This document shows positions 46,815 through 58,984 of a DNA stretch of 64,000 bases, piece by piece. The notes under the pieces are model-generated. The model worked only from the letters and a program-made list of their open reading frames with translations. It was not told where the DNA came from and did no database searches. The stretch covers positions 42,140,856 to 42,204,855 of the forward strand of contig OY997651.1 in assembly GCA_963921795.1 (NCBI GenBank). The letters are read 5' to 3'. The position numbers and the translations under genes were made by a program. Each line of letters begins with the position of its first letter. The stretch's first letter is position 1. This DNA comes from Nannobrachium achirus (Eukaryota > Chordata > Actinopteri > Myctophiformes > Myctophidae).

Positions 46815-49800
46815 ATGCATGGACCACCCTCTGGTGACAGTGCATGCTCACTGCGCCTCATCAAGAGAGTACAATTTGGCATCCTCAGCCCAGATGAGAT
46901 CAGACGCATGTCTGTCACGGAAGGTGGACTTGAACACCCCGTAATCACAGAAGGAGGCCGTCCGAAACTCGGCGGCCTCATGGACCCAAGGCAAGGGGTC
47001 ATGGAACGATCTGGAAGGTGTAAAACATGTGCCGGTAACATGACAGAATGTCCAGGCCATTTTGGACACATAGAGCTGGCAAAACCTGTCTTCCACGTCG
47101 GCTTCATGGCACATATTAAGACGGTTCTCCGTTGCGTTTGCTACTATTGCTCCAAGCTATTGGTGGATTCGAATAATCCAAAGATCAAAGACATCCTTTC
47201 CAAATCTAAAGGGCAACCCAGAAGGCGATTGGCACACGTGTACGAGTTGTGCAAAGGCAAAAAAAGCTGTGAAGGAGGAGAGCAGACGGATTTTGATATG
47301 GAATCTGGGGCCAAGCAGGGGGAGACAGAGGATGACAAACGCAGGGAGAAAGGCCATGGTGGCTGTGGGTGCTTCCAGCCCCGTATTCGGCGCTCTGGCC
47401 TTGAGCTATACGCTGAGTGGCAGGAAGTCAACGAGGACTCTCAAGAGAAGAAGATCCTGTTGAGCCCTGAGCGTGTGCTTGAGATCTTCAAGCGCATCTC
47501 AGATGAGGATGACATCATTCTGGCTATGGACCCTAAGTTCTCCCGGCCGGAGTGGATGATAGTCACTGTTTTACCTGTGTCTCCACTGGCCGTCAGGCCT
47601 GCTGTAGTCATGCAGGGCTCCGCCCGTAACCAGGATGACTTGACCCACAAACTGGCCGACATAATCAGGATTAACAACCAGTTAAGACGAAACGAGCAGA
47701 ATGGTGCCCCGGCTCATGTCATCGCTGATGACTTCAAGCTCCTTCAGTTCCATGTAGCCACAATGGTGGACAATGAGCTTCCAGGCATGCCCAGGGCAAT
47801 GCAAAAGTCGGGCCGCCCACTCAAATCCATCAAACAGCGTCTAAAGGGTAAGGAGGGGCGAATCCGTGGCAACCTGATGGGGAAACGTGTGGACTTCTCT
47901 GCCCGAACTGTCATCACCCCTGACCCCAACCTATCACTTGACGAAGTGGGTGTTCCACAATCCATCGCAGCTAACATGACCTTCCCAGAAATTGTCACAC
48001 CATTTAACTTTCTCAGGTTACAAGAGCTGGTCCGAAGAGGGCACAGCAACTACCCTGGAGCCAAATATATTATCCGTGACAATGGGGACAGAATTGACCT
48101 GCGATTCCACCCCAACCCAAGTGACATAAATCTGCAGTTTGGCTACAAGGTGGAGAGACACATGTGCGACGGTGACATTGTCATCTTCAACAGACAGCCC
48201 ACGTTACATAAAATGTCCATGATGGGGCACAGGGTTCGAATACTTCCCTGGTCCACCTTCCGACTTAACCTCAGCGTGACCACACCGTACAACGCCGACT
48301 TTGACGGTGACGAGATGAACCTCCACCTGCCACAGTCCCTCGAGGCCAAGGCAGAGATACATGAGCTGGCCATGGTGCCGCGCATGATCGTCACGCCCCA
48401 GTCGAACCGGCCCGTCATGGGAATCGTGCAGGACACACTCACGGCCGTGCACAAGTTCACCAAGAGGGACGTCTTCTTGGAGAGAGGCGAGATGATGAAC
48501 CTTCTCATGTACCTCTCCACGTGGGACAGGAGGATGCCCCAGCCGGCCATCCTCAAGCCCCGCCCCCTATGGACGGGCAAGCAAATATTCAGCCTCATCA
48601 TTCCCGGACACATAAATATCATCCGAACGCACAGCACCCACCCCGACGAGGAGGACAGAGGGCCTGACAAGCACATCTCTCCAGGGGACACCAAGGTCAT
48701 AGTGGAGAATGGCGAGCTGATCATGGGCATCATGTGTAAGAAGTCTCTTGGAACATCAGCTGGCTCTCTGGTCCACATCTCCTACTTGGAGATGGGCCAC
48801 GACATCACCAGGCTCTTCCTCTCCAACATACAGACTGTGGTCAACAACTGGCTGCTCATTGAGGGTCTCTCCATCGGTATTGATGACATTATTGCTCATG
48901 ATAACACTTACCTTGACATCCAGAATACCATCAAGAAAGCCAAGCAGGACGTGATAGAAGTCCTCAAAAAAGCCCATAACAACCAGTTGGAGCCGATCCC
49001 AGGATGCACGCTGAGGCAGACCTTTGAGAACCACGTCAACCGTATCCTCAATGATGCCCGTGACAAGACAGGATCCTCTGCTCAGAAGTCCCTGTCTGAA
49101 TACAACAACTTTAAGACCATGGTGGTGGCTGGGTCCAAGGGATCCAAGATCAACATATCACAGGTTATTGCAATGGTGGGGCAGCAGAATGTTGAGGGTA
49201 AGCGCATCCCTTTTGGCTTCAAGCACCGCACGTTGCCCCACTTTGTTAAGGATGACTATGGTCCCGAGAGCAGAGGCTTTGTAGAGAACTCATACATGGT
49301 CGGCCTGTCACCCACTGAGTTCTTTTTCCATGCCATGGCCGGCAGAGAAGGTCTGATCGACACAGCGATCAAGACCGCTGAGACTGGTTACATCCAACGT
49401 CGTCTGATCAAATCTATGGAGTCAGTGATGGTGAAGTATGACGCCACGGTACGTAACTCTGTAAACCAGGTGGTCCAACTGCGCTACGGAGAGGACGGTC
49501 TGGCTGGAGAGGCTGTGGAGTTCCAAAACATGGCCACACTTAAACCCTCAAATGCGGTCTTTGAGAAGAGGTTCAAGTTTTCCTATACCAATGAAAAGTC
49601 GCTGAGGCACTTCCTGCAGGAGGATGTGGTGAAGGATGTGACAACAAACGCTCATGTACAGGCCGCCTTAGATAACGAATTTGAGAAGATGAAGGAGGAT
49701 AGAGAGACCCTCAGGGCTATCTTCCCCACTGGGGACAGTAACGTGGCACTGCCTTGCAATCTTGCCAGAATGATCTGGAATTCTCAGAAGACCTTCAAAA

Positions 49801-51956
49801 TCAACACTCGCACCCCCACAGATCTCCATCCTCTTCAAGTGGTCGACGATGTCGAGGAACTGAGTAAGAGGCTGGTGATTGTGCATGGTGACAACCCTCT
49901 GAGTCAGCAGGCGCAGCAAAATGCCACGCTGCTCTTCAACATCCACCTGCGCTCCACCCTTTGCTCCAGACGTATGACGGAAGAGTTCCGTCTTTCCACA
50001 GAGGCCTTCAAATGGCTGTTAGGAGAAATTGAGACCAAGTTTAACCAGTCCATCGCCCACCCAGGTGAGATGGTGGGGGCCCTGGCTGCCCAATCACTGG
50101 GAGAGCCTGCCACCCAGATGACCCTCAACACATTCCACTACGCCGGTGTATCGGCCAAGAACGTCACGCTGGGTGTGCCGCGTCTGAAAGAGCTGATCAA
50201 CATATCCAAGAGCCCCAAGACACCCTCACTGACAGTTTTCCTTTTGGGCCAGGCTGCAAAGGATGCAGAGAGGGCCAAGGACATCCTGTTTAGACTGGAG
50301 CACACCACTCTACGCAAGGTAACAGCCAACACTGCCATCTATTACGATCCGGACCCCCAGGCCACAGTGGTGACGGAGGACCAGGAGTGGGTGAGCATGT
50401 TCTATGACATCGAGGGCTTAGACGTTACGCGCATCTCTCCTTGGCTTCTCCGTATTGAGCTGGACCGCAAGCACATGAATGACCGTAAGCTCACCATGGA
50501 GCAGATCACTGAAAAGATCAACGAGGCTTTCAAAGATGACCTAAACTGTATCTTCAACGACGACAATGCAGAGAAGCTGGTTCTGCAAATCCGTATAGTA
50601 AACAGCGACGATAACAAGTTTCAGGAGGGCGAGGCGGAGAAGATGTCTGATGATGTTTTACTGAGGGTCATCGAAAACAACCTGGCTGAGTTAACACTAC
50701 AGGGCATTGAGCATATCAGCAAGGTGTACATGCACTTGCCCCAGACGGATAACAAGAAAAAGATCATCATTACGGACGAGGGTGAGTTCAAAGCCCAGCA
50801 GGAGTGGATACTTGAAACGGATGGAGGGGGACTCATGAAGGTCCTCAGTGAGAAGGACGTGGACCCTGTCAGGACCACCTCCAATGACATTGTGGAGATC
50901 TTCCAGGTGCTGGGTATCGAGGCTGCACGCAAGGCTCTGGAACGTGAGTTGAACCACGTTATCTCATTCGACGGTTCCTACGTCAACTACCGCCACCTGG
51001 CCCTGCTCTGTGACACCATGACATGCAGAGGACATCTGATGCCTATAACACGTCACGGCATCAACCGGCAGGACACGGGACCCCTCATGAAGTGCTCGTT
51101 CGAGGAGATGGTGGACGTGCTGATGGAAGCAGCATACCACGGAGAGAATGACCCGATGAAGGGTGTGTCCGAGAACATCATGCTTGGTCAGCTGGCTGCA
51201 GCCGGGACTGGCTGCTTCGACCTGCTGCTGGATGCTGAGAAGTGTAAGTATGGCATGGAGATCCCCACAAACATCCCTGGTGTGGCCAAAACCACTGGAA
51301 TGTTCCTCGGCTCGACGCCCAGCCCCATGACGAATCTGTGGCGCACGGGAGTGAGCCCAGCGTACGGCGCGTGGTCTCCCAGTGTCGGAGTAACCCCGGA
51401 GGCAGCAGGCTTTTCACCCGGCGCAGGATCGGATGTGAGTGTCTTTTCTCCGGGCTACTCGCCGGCGTGGTCGCCTACTGCTGGATCTCCCGAGGAGTCA
51501 TCTGGCCCAATCAGCCCGTACAACCCCTCCCCAGGTGAAGTCCCGACCTCCCACTCTTACTCCCCCACGAGCCCCAACTACTCACCCTCCTCGCCATCCT
51601 ATTCGCCCACTTACTGCCCTACCTCCAACTCCCCCACTAGGCTCAATGTCAGCCCTAGCTACTCACCCTCCTCGCCATCCTATTCGCCCACTTACTGCCC
51701 TACCTCCAACTCCCCCACTAGGCTCAATGTCAGCCCTAGCTACTCCCCCTCTGGTCCAGAGCACACCTCCCAGTCACCCACCTATAGTCCAAGCTCACCC
51801 TCCTACTCTCCTACTTCCTACAACCCCATCCTGCCCTCCTACAGCCCGGAGTCACCCAGGTACTACCCCTCCTCCCCCAATTATTCCCCCACTTCCCCAA
51901 CATACTCACCTACTAGTCCTGAAGGCTCTGACGACAGTGACGAGGAAAACAACTGA
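46815..51956 (+). CDS. polr2a-like: Intronless RNA polymerase II largest subunit (RPB1) with shortened CTD, 1713 aa
   Basis: One uninterrupted frame encodes all of RPB1. Start [20 protein letters not shown] matches vertebrate [13 protein letters not shown]; an in-frame TGA at 46803 fixes the start. Body: clamp zinc site C69/C72/C79/H82 ([17 protein letters not shown]), second zinc site with CVCYYC and CEGG...GHGGCG, active-site loop NADFDGDE with D495, D497 and D499, bridge helix ([19 protein letters not shown]), trigger loop ([19 protein letters not shown]), conserved region to [14 protein letters not shown]. The catalytic body (about residues 1-1581) is complete. The CTD spans only residues about 1582-1703: roughly 13 recognisable heptads, many altered ([21 protein letters not shown]), against 52 in vertebrate Pol II; total length 1713 against 1970 in human. 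The acidic end DDSDEENN is kept. Vertebrate POLR2A has about 29 exons, so this is a retrocopy. An open frame over 5.1 kb with conservative changes suggests selection or a fairly recent origin. Confidence 0.96.
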   Translation: MHGPPSGDSACSLRLIKRVQFGILSPDEIRRMSVTEGGLEHPVITEGGRPKLGGLMDPRQGVMERSGRCKTCAGNMTECPGHFGHIELAKPVFHVGFMAHIKTVLRCVCYYCSKLLVDSNNPKIKDILSKSKGQPRRRLAHVYELCKGKKSCEGGEQTDFDMESGAKQGETEDDKRREKGHGGCGCFQPRIRRSGLELYAEWQEVNEDSQEKKILLSPERVLEIFKRISDEDDIILAMDPKFSRPEWMIVTVLPVSPLAVRPAVVMQGSARNQDDLTHKLADIIRINNQLRRNEQNGAPAHVIADDFKLLQFHVATMVDNELPGMPRAMQKSGRPLKSIKQRLKGKEGRIRGNLMGKRVDFSARTVITPDPNLSLDEVGVPQSIAANMTFPEIVTPFNFLRLQELVRRGHSNYPGAKYIIRDNGDRIDLRFHPNPSDINLQFGYKVERHMCDGDIVIFNRQPTLHKMSMMGHRVRILPWSTFRLNLSVTTPYNADFDGDEMNLHLPQSLEAKAEIHELAMVPRMIVTPQSNRPVMGIVQDTLTAVHKFTKRDVFLERGEMMNLLMYLSTWDRRMPQPAILKPRPLWTGKQIFSLIIPGHINIIRTHSTHPDEEDRGPDKHISPGDTKVIVENGELIMGIMCKKSLGTSAGSLVHISYLEMGHDITRLFLSNIQTVVNNWLLIEGLSIGIDDIIAHDNTYLDIQNTIKKAKQDVIEVLKKAHNNQLEPIPGCTLRQTFENHVNRILNDARDKTGSSAQKSLSEYNNFKTMVVAGSKGSKINISQVIAMVGQQNVEGKRIPFGFKHRTLPHFVKDDYGPESRGFVENSYMVGLSPTEFFFHAMAGREGLIDTAIKTAETGYIQRRLIKSMESVMVKYDATVRNSVNQVVQLRYGEDGLAGEAVEFQNMATLKPSNAVFEKRFKFSYTNEKSLRHFLQEDVVKDVTTNAHVQAALDNEFEKMKEDRETLRAIFPTGDSNVALPCNLARMIWNSQKTFKINTRTPTDLHPLQVVDDVEELSKRLVIVHGDNPLSQQAQQNATLLFNIHLRSTLCSRRMTEEFRLSTEAFKWLLGEIETKFNQSIAHPGEMVGALAAQSLGEPATQMTLNTFHYAGVSAKNVTLGVPRLKELINISKSPKTPSLTVFLLGQAAKDAERAKDILFRLEHTTLRKVTANTAIYYDPDPQATVVTEDQEWVSMFYDIEGLDVTRISPWLLRIELDRKHMNDRKLTMEQITEKINEAFKDDLNCIFNDDNAEKLVLQIRIVNSDDNKFQEGEAEKMSDDVLLRVIENNLAELTLQGIEHISKVYMHLPQTDNKKKIIITDEGEFKAQQEWILETDGGGLMKVLSEKDVDPVRTTSNDIVEIFQVLGIEAARKALERELNHVISFDGSYVNYRHLALLCDTMTCRGHLMPITRHGINRQDTGPLMKCSFEEMVDVLMEAAYHGENDPMKGVSENIMLGQLAAAGTGCFDLLLDAEKCKYGMEIPTNIPGVAKTTGMFLGSTPSPMTNLWRTGVSPAYGAWSPSVGVTPEAAGFSPGAGSDVSVFSPGYSPAWSPTAGSPEESSGPISPYNPSPGEVPTSHSYSPTSPNYSPSSPSYSPTYCPTSNSPTRLNVSPSYSPSSPSYSPTYCPTSNSPTRLNVSPSYSPSGPEHTSQSPTYSPSSPSYSPTSYNPILPSYSPESPRYYPSSPNYSPTSPTYSPTSPEGSDDSDEENN
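51578..51739 (+). repeat. Exact 81-bp tandem duplication inside the RPB1 CTD
   Basis: Units 51578-51658 and 51659-51739 are identical base for base. Each codes 27 residues covering [14 protein letters not shown] and the non-heptad insert [13 protein letters not shown]. Identity implies a very recent duplication in the CTD. Confidence 0.95.
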
Positions 51957-54205
51957 GCTGCTATGAAGACGGGTGGCAGCAGCTGAGGAGGCTTCCTAAT
52001 GCCTTCCAGCACCATCTAAGAGATGATAAAATTGAAGGATGACACCTCTAGCCAGTGCTAAGCCAGAGGGGCTCTAATTCTCCATTTGTTTTTATTTCAG
52101 GGAATCACTTTTAGGCCTGACCATCGTTGGGAGGGGATTCACAAAAGTAAAGTAAGCAAATATTTACAACCATTTTCTCAGGGTCATGAGTTGACAATGT
52201 TATGGATGAAGCTCAGCCAGGTGTTGGCTTCTCCTCAGTCGCCATCTGTGGCTCTTGCCACAATTGGTGGATCTCTTCGGACTTGGTTGTAGCAAATGCA
52301 TCTTTCAGTTGTCGTAGCTTGTAATCCATTTGCCACAGTCGTCATTGGTAGGTTTGTCCTATTGGGGAGTTCATCGTTCCAACCTCTGGCTCTCCTGGGC
52401 GTATTTAAGTCTGTTCGGGTGTTCACCATCCTGCCCAAGTTGTTGTCTGTCCAGGCTGCCAACTGTCACCAGTCTGTTTTTGGTTGTCACCCATTCCTGG
52501 GTATACATCATGTGTGATGTCATATAACCATATATAGACAAGAGAGACCGAGGGGGGAGACATCTTGGTGGTTGCCCACTGGCTGGGCTCTACTAGGATA
52601 GGAAACATAAGAAGTAGCACCTTCTGGACACAATGTTTGGCTTTGTCCTACAGTACTTCAGATCATGAAGAGTCCAGACAGATATTCATCTACTTGAGTT
52701 ATATGCATTCCAAATGGAAAACCGCTTTATCCTTGAAAATACGGTTGCCTCAGAGCTAGAGAGGGACAAAGAGCGGGGGATATAAAGGCAGTGTGATGTT
52801 ACGTCATACAGCGTAAGATGACGTGGCACTGTAGGAGGACATCTATCTGTAAGAGGGTCAGTCTGTCTGTCAGCCTTGTCGGTCTGCATGTCTTTGTGAA
52901 TCTAATGTGTGTCTTGCTGGGCTGATCTTTCCATATGTATTGTGCACATGGCCAGTATAGGCAGACTTAGTGCTTGTCTACATTTCTTTAACAGTTGTTT
53001 TATATTTGTTGAATGGTATAGTTTTAAGATTCACATGGGAACCTTTTATCAGAATGCTCTCTGGCGGGGAGTTGCGCTCCTAGGTTTATTGTCACCTTGG
53101 TAAATTCATAGTTGCTGCTATTTATTGGGGTGTTGTGCTGCTGTGGAGGAGTGGACTCAAGTCACTGACAGAAAACCAGGATGAATAGAAATCAACATGG
53201 AATGTAAGGGGAAATGTTTGTACTGAATTCCCCTGCAGATGTCTTTGGCCTCTCTCTACCCACAATGCTCTTGTCAGAACACTCACGTTTATCCAATATC
53301 ACCCCATTGGTCTCCTCAACACAGTGAAGAGACAAAGCATAAACAACGTCCTAAATCATCCACCAGTATTCCCTTTGAGACGTGTACAACAAAAGCACAA
53401 ATAAACAAATATAAAACTAAACATAATGAGAGTTCTGTGTTTTCCCTTTCCTTTCCTTTTCTAGGAGGCCCGGGTCATATAGGAGGTGAGTGAGAGATTA
53501 TAGTTTGACACTTTTTTTTTTCTTCTTTTTTTTCTCAAAGTTTAGTAGCATTTAAATAAAGTAATCAAGTAATTCTCTGCTCACTTCATTTAGACTTGTC
53601 TATTTTCTTTAGGACTAAGTATAATTATTTTTAAGCACAATTAATTATTCTGTGTGAATAAGAATAAAGTAAATAAAAATCAAACCTCGGTTCGAAGTGA
53701 AGCGGTGAATTTTTATTCTATGTGTTCTAGAGCTATGAAATCTGTGTTCTAGATCTATCCACAAGTTTCCGCGGGAGTTTACTGGAGACTATCGGGACCA
53801 AACTTCCGGGTTTAACAGCAGACATACAAGCCCACGTCGCGTTGCAGATGCAACCCGTTGTGAGCTTGTAAATCGGCGCCGTAAGCTCGGTACAGACGTC
53901 TGCGCAATGCACTATGGGGCGTTGGGAACTCGTGGATACATTCTGTGTTCTAGATCTATACCTTCTATGTGCTTTAGTTCTATATTTTTATGAATTCTGA
54001 CTGAATGAATGATTTTGTCTGGAGGGCCAAATTGTCATGTGAAGCTTGACCAATCCTCAATTCTGCATGCACGGGACATGTATGGGACAGACAAAGCCAC
54101 TCCTTGAGAATCTATGGGAATCCTCAAAAAAAAAAAAACATGTACGGGACAGACAAAGCCACTCCTTGGAAGCGGCTTTCACCGCTTCAAATATATACTT
54201 AATTT
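51957..54205 (+). other. Region 3' of the RPB1 retrogene
   Basis: Probable 3' UTR and downstream DNA. The first AATAAA I find on the plus strand is at 53400-53405 (GCACAAATAAACAAATATAA), about 1.45 kb after the stop. No poly(A) tract typical of a fresh retrocopy is visible. About 53510-53545 is T-rich. 53817-53873 is a palindrome copy. No further gene seen. Confidence 0.45.
53817..53873. repeat. Dispersed palindrome copy
   Basis: Arms CAGACATACAAGCCCACGTC and GTTGTGAGCTTGTAAATC around GTTGCAGATGCAAC; moderately decayed. Confidence 0.6.
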
Positions 54206-54210
54206 ATTTT

Positions 54211-56212
54211 ACTAGAAGCTCGGCCGCCCGCCCTGGCCAACTCGGGAACAATGTAAATAGGGGATGAATGCCCCGCCCTTTAATGCAAACCCCATTATAC
54301 CTGTTGTCATAGGATCTGTTTTGACCATCTGTTTGCGTGTGTCCATTTATGCCTATATATGGGGATATCTGTCTGTCTACGTCCATTTTATGTCCATATA
54401 TGGAGATCTCTGTAGGACCCATTTTGACCATCTGTTTGCCTGTGTCCATTTATGCCCATATATGGAGTTATCTGTCTCGGCCGAGCGTCTAGTCGGCACC
54501 CTGGCCAACTCGGGAACAATGTAAATAGGGGATGAATGCCCCGCCCTTTAATGCAAACCCCATTATACCTGTTGTCATAGGATCTGTTTTGACCATCTGT
54601 TTTGACCATCTGTTTGCGTGTGTCCATTTATGCCCATATATGGGGATATCTGTCTGTCTACGTCCATTTTATGTCCATATATGGAGATCTCTGTAGGACC
54701 CGTTTTGACCATCTGTTTGCCTGTGTCCATTTATGCCCATATATGGAGTTATCTGTCTCGGCCGAGCGTCTAGTCGGCGCCCTGGCCAACTCGGGAACAA
54801 TGTAAATAGGGGATGAATGCCCCGCCCTTTAATGCAAACCCCATTATACCTGTTGTCATAGGATCTGTTTTGACCATCTGTTTGCGTGTGTCCATTTATG
54901 CCCATATATGGGGATATCTGTCTGTTTACGTCCATTTTATGTCCATATATGGAGATCTCTGTAGGACCCGTTTGACCATCTGTTTGCCTTTTTTTTCTCA
55001 AAGTTTAGTATATGGAGATATCTATATCTGTCTTTTTGCGTCCATTTTATGCCCATATATGGACATCTTTGACCATCTGTTTGCCTGTGTCCATTTATGC
55101 TCATAAATGGAGATATCCGTATCTGTCTGTCTGCATCCATTTTATGCCCATAAATGGAGATCTATGCAGACACAGTGCCGGTTCCTGAAAACCCTGATGT
55201 CAGACATCAGAATCCGAACCTTTCGTGCTGGTTCCAGAAAATCGTGTATCCGATCGGGTCAGGGCCGGGCACGCGTCGGGTCGGCCTCGACCCGACCCGA
55301 CGCGCGTTTTTCCCCAACCGGCGCAAAACGTTCGGAATCTCCTTATGCGGAGCTGATTGTTGACATCAGGCTGTTCCGGAGGAAATCGGCGCAAGCGCTG
55401 ACTCATTGTGACATCACTTCATAAAAGGCTCTGACATCACGTACACCACATGAGTCAATGGGCATAAATGGACACAGGCAAACGATGGTCAAAACGGGTC
55501 CTATGACAACAGGTATAATGGGGTTTGCATTAAAGGGGGAACCGGCACTGTGTCTGCAGCACAGTCGGAGGCACAGACAGATACAGAGATCTCCATAATG
55601 GGCAAAAAGGAACAGACAGACAAACAGATACAGAGATCTCCATATGGGCATAAAATGGATGCAGACAGACAGATACAGATATCTCCATATATGTGCGTAA
55701 ATGTACACAGGTAAACAGATGGTCAATACGGGTCCTACAGAGATCTCCATATACAGGCATAAAATGGACGCAGACAGACAGATAACTCCATATATGGGCT
55801 GTGGACATCAGGCTGTTCCGGAGGAAATCGGCGCAAGCACTGACTCAATGTGACATCACTTCATAAAAGGCTCTGACATCACGTACACCACATGAGTCAA
55901 TGGGCATAAATGGACACAGGCAAACAAATGATCAAAACGGGTCCTATGACAACAGGTATAATGGGGTTTGCATTAAAGGGGGAACCGGCACTGTGTCTGC
56001 AACACAGTCGGAGGCACAGACAGATACAGAGATCTCCATAATGGGCATAAATGGACACAGACAAACAGATACAGAGATCTCCATATGGGCAAAAAATGGA
56101 TGCAGACAGACAGATACAGATATCTCCATATATGAGCATAAATGGACACAGGCAAACAGATGGTCAATACGGGTCCTACAGAGATCTCCATATATGGGCA
56201 TAAAATGGACGC

Positions 56213-56279
<67 letters not shown>

Positions 56280-56923
56280 TAACTCCATATATGGGCATAA
56301 ATGAACAAGGGCAAACAGATGGTCAAAACGGGTCCTACAGAGATCTCCATATATGTTCATAAAATGGACGTAGACAGACAGATATCTCCATATATGGGCA
56401 TAAATGGACACACGCAAACAGATGGTCAAAACGGGTCCTATGACAACAGGTATAATGGGGTTTGCATTAAAGGGCGGGGCATTCATTCCCTATTTACATT
56501 GTTCCCGAGTTGGCCAGGGCGCCGACTAGACGCTCGGCCGCCCATCTCCATATATGGAAATGGACGTGGACAGACAGATATCTCCATATATGGGCATAAA
56601 TGGACACACGCAAACAGATGGTCAAAACAGATCCTATGACAACAGGTATAATGGGGTTTGCATTAAAGGGCTGGGCATTCATTCCCTATTTACACAAGAC
56701 GCTCGGCCGTCCATCTCCATATATGGGCATAAAATGGACGTAGACAGACAGATATCTCCATATATGGGCATAAATGGACACACGCAAACAGATTGTCAAA
56801 ACAGATCCTATGACAACAGGTATAATGGGGTTTGCATTAAAGGGCGGGGCATTCATTCCCTATTTACATTGTTCCCGAGTTGGCCAGGGCGCCGACTAGA
56901 CGCTCGGCGGCCGAGCTTCTAGT
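54211..56923. mobile_element. 2.7-kb foldback element built of minisatellite units
   Basis: The outer ends are ACTAGAAGCTCGGCCGCC and its exact inverse. The left arm (54211-55160) has three direct units of about 283 bp, each starting with the leader GGCCAACTCGGGAACAATG. Each unit contains pairs of 'CCATATATGGAGAT' boxes spaced by CTGTCTGTCTACGTCC. A GC-rich core (55180-55440) holds CGCGTCGGGTCGGCC and TCGACCCGACCCGACGCGCG. The right arm (55440-56923) repeats the same modules inverted, with a (CAGA)n tract at 56212-56278. The core module with GAGGAAATCGGCGCAAGC occurs twice (55378 and 55820). No transposase. Family not recognised. Confidence 0.85.
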
Positions 56924-57232
56924 GGTATTAACAGGAAGTGGTGCATTAATGATAAGTGACAACCATGACAAAAATCACTTTGAGCATTAATCCCCTCAGT
57001 TGATACCGACCAACCCCCCCTGGCTCACTGTCTACTCTTTATGATAGCCTTTCTTGATCCATCCAAGGCTATTTGTTTACATACACTATGAAATACATAC
57101 ACTCATTACACTGTAAAATTCATGGTAAGTCTACAACATTATAATTCATTGGGAGTTTTTGTTTTGTTGAAAACGATGTTTCCTATTTGTCTATGACCTA
57201 AACCAGCATTTCTGGTACTTCTACAGGGAACT

Positions 57233-57370
57233 TTGGATTGATTGATTGATTGATTGATTGAAGAATTTATTATAAGTTTGCAATAGAAAAAAAGTACGGT
57301 TTCACGACAGTACAAATCACTGGTACTGTACAAGGTCAAGGAGATCCTAGAAAGCACTACGGCTTATTTC
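57233..57370 (-). mobile_element. LINE 3' fragment
   Basis: Begins with (GATT)n and continues AATTTATTATAAGTTTGCAA, ACGGTTTCACGACAGTAC and AAGGAGATCCTAGAAAGCAC, a diverged relative of the 3' ends at 30.5 and 58.1 kb, inserted in minus orientation. Confidence 0.75.
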
Positions 57371-57559
57371 CACAGGAACCACACTTTAAGTATCTCATAT
57401 TAAGTAGTGTACACTACAGTACATACAGTCTATGGTACATTACTGTGTTTCAACCCGGACGAGATAGAGGGAAGGACGGGGACCGTTTCCGCTCCTCTCG
57501 TAAACAGAGCATAGAGCGAACGAAGACGACGCTGAGAACATCTGTGTTGTAAATAAAAC

Positions 57560-57783
57560 AATAGAGGTTTTCACTCACTAACCTTTGTGTAACTTGTGTG
57601 TCGGAGAGTGTCGTTGCACAACAGTCTGTACAGTCTGTTTCACAGGCTGGCTCCTTGTGAAATCGGGAGGAATACATTTCCTACAAGAAGTTCAAAGATG
57701 CAAGAGCTAAGTGGAGACTAGAAACCTTACTTTAGAGCTGCGTTAAAGTGTTTTCTACCAGGATACATTCTTTCTAGGAGAAG
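57560..57783 (+). other. Possible non-coding first exon of the zinc-finger gene
   Basis: The stretch is less AT-rich than its surroundings and ends CTAGGAGAAG followed by GTATGT, a fair splice donor. It lies 0.8 kb before the first coding exon. The start is a guess. Confidence 0.25.
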
Positions 57784-58108
57784 GTATGTTTTTTGTTGTT
57801 GTTGTTGTTTATATAGATTAAGAATGTAACTTGGAAGGAATGAGGGCATTGCACTATTATGGCAGTAAACCTTAACTCTTACTCTTAGTGTTTACTACAG
57901 TGTTTAAATAACAGCCTATTAGTATTACATTTACATAAACCATGACTAAATAGGCTAGAGTTTTTTCTTCTAAAGAGAACTAGCCTACTATTTATCTTAA
58001 AGAGGGAACATTTTCTATCAAAGAGAATAACATTACAATATTAATTATATTTTCCTAGACTGTGCAAGGTTTTGAAATATACTTGCAGTTAAAACATCTT
58101 TCTGTTGC

Positions 58109-58109
<1 letters not shown>

Positions 58110-58143
<34 letters not shown>

Positions 58144-58462
58144 AGAAGTTCGCATAGGAAAAGGTACAGTTTCATGACGGTACAGTTCACTGGTACAAGG
58201 TCTACTAAAAGGAGATCCTAGAAAAGACTACGCTTATTTCCATAGGAAACCATTTAAGTATCTCATATAACATTGAATGACAGACGGATAGAACACAGTA
58301 CTATGCAGTAGATATAGTCAGGGAAAAAAAAATATATATATAAAAAACATACACTAGCTAGGTAAATACAAAGAAGGGGCAGGGGAGGGTAGGGCTGGGC
58401 CATGTTTGTTTTTACCAGTTGCGAACGGCTGTTGCCTGTTGTTTTTCAGGGCAATTTTAAAT
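58110..58462 (-). mobile_element. LINE 3' end
   Basis: Inverse of the 30217-30545 type: (GATT)n tail, then GTACAGTTCACTGGTACAAG, TATCTCATATAACATTGAAT, GGGCAGGGGAGGGTAGGGCT and ACCAGTTGCGAACGGCTG, breaking off at GGGCAATTTTAAA. The left break of the 1,225-bp tandem duplication lies inside it. Confidence 0.8.
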
Positions 58463-58576
58463 GTGTTTGTTTATGAAGGAAGATGTGAGGTGTCAAGGCA
58501 ATTACTATCCGAAATTAGACGACCATGATTTGCATATTCTTGACACTAGGCCTGAAGACACAGACTGCAGGTGAAG

Positions 58577-58646
58577 ATGAACTCTCCAGACTCAGCCAGG
58601 GCCATTTCTATTAAACAGGAGGAACTTGAAGATCACCCACACATTA
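58577..58646 (+). CDS. Zinc-finger-type gene, first coding exon (copy 1)
   Basis: The exon codes MNSPDSARAISIKQEELEDH, PHI and one base of the next codon, followed by a GTAAGT donor. The wording is that of the N terminus of fish C2H2 zinc-finger proteins, with a SUMO consensus IKQE. Its phase (one leftover base) fits the acceptor at 63118. The upstream bases GGTGAAG give a fair start context. An identical exon is 1,225 bp downstream; either could be spliced to the 63.1-kb exon. The finger exons lie right of the window, so the assignment rests on the front end only. Confidence 0.65.
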
Positions 58647-58984
58647 GTAAGTTTAACCACTTGAACCCTAGCATCGTATGCTGGGGGAACGTGCTGAAAA
58701 TTGTCAATCTAGCTCACAACTTCTCAAGTATTATGTTTTAATATTGTTTCATAAATTCATAATTGAAATTAAATATTTAGTAAAAAGAAAATCATCCTAA
58801 AACATGGCGTGGCATTTATTCAAGTGGTGCCAACTAAACCTTATGTTGCTTTGGTACTATTCACTGTGGCCCGTTGAATAGCTTGTCTGTTCAAAATGGC
58901 AGAAGAGAACAGAGGAGAGTAGATACAGGTCCCTATTTTCGTCCATACCTTATCCATAAACGTCTTGCCTATTTCTTTCTCCAC

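Noticed and set aside
51439-51966. Pro/Thr-rich open frame of 175 residues
   Set aside because: It is an alternative frame of the RPB1 CTD repeats.
54211-56923. Regular direct repeats that might suggest a CRISPR array
   Set aside because: Units are long, arranged as inverted arms, and lie in a spliced eukaryotic genome; spacers are not unique.
57450-57677. Minus-strand open frame of 75 residues
   Set aside because: No family likeness; it overlaps a possible plus-strand non-coding exon and could be either chance or part of a repeat.
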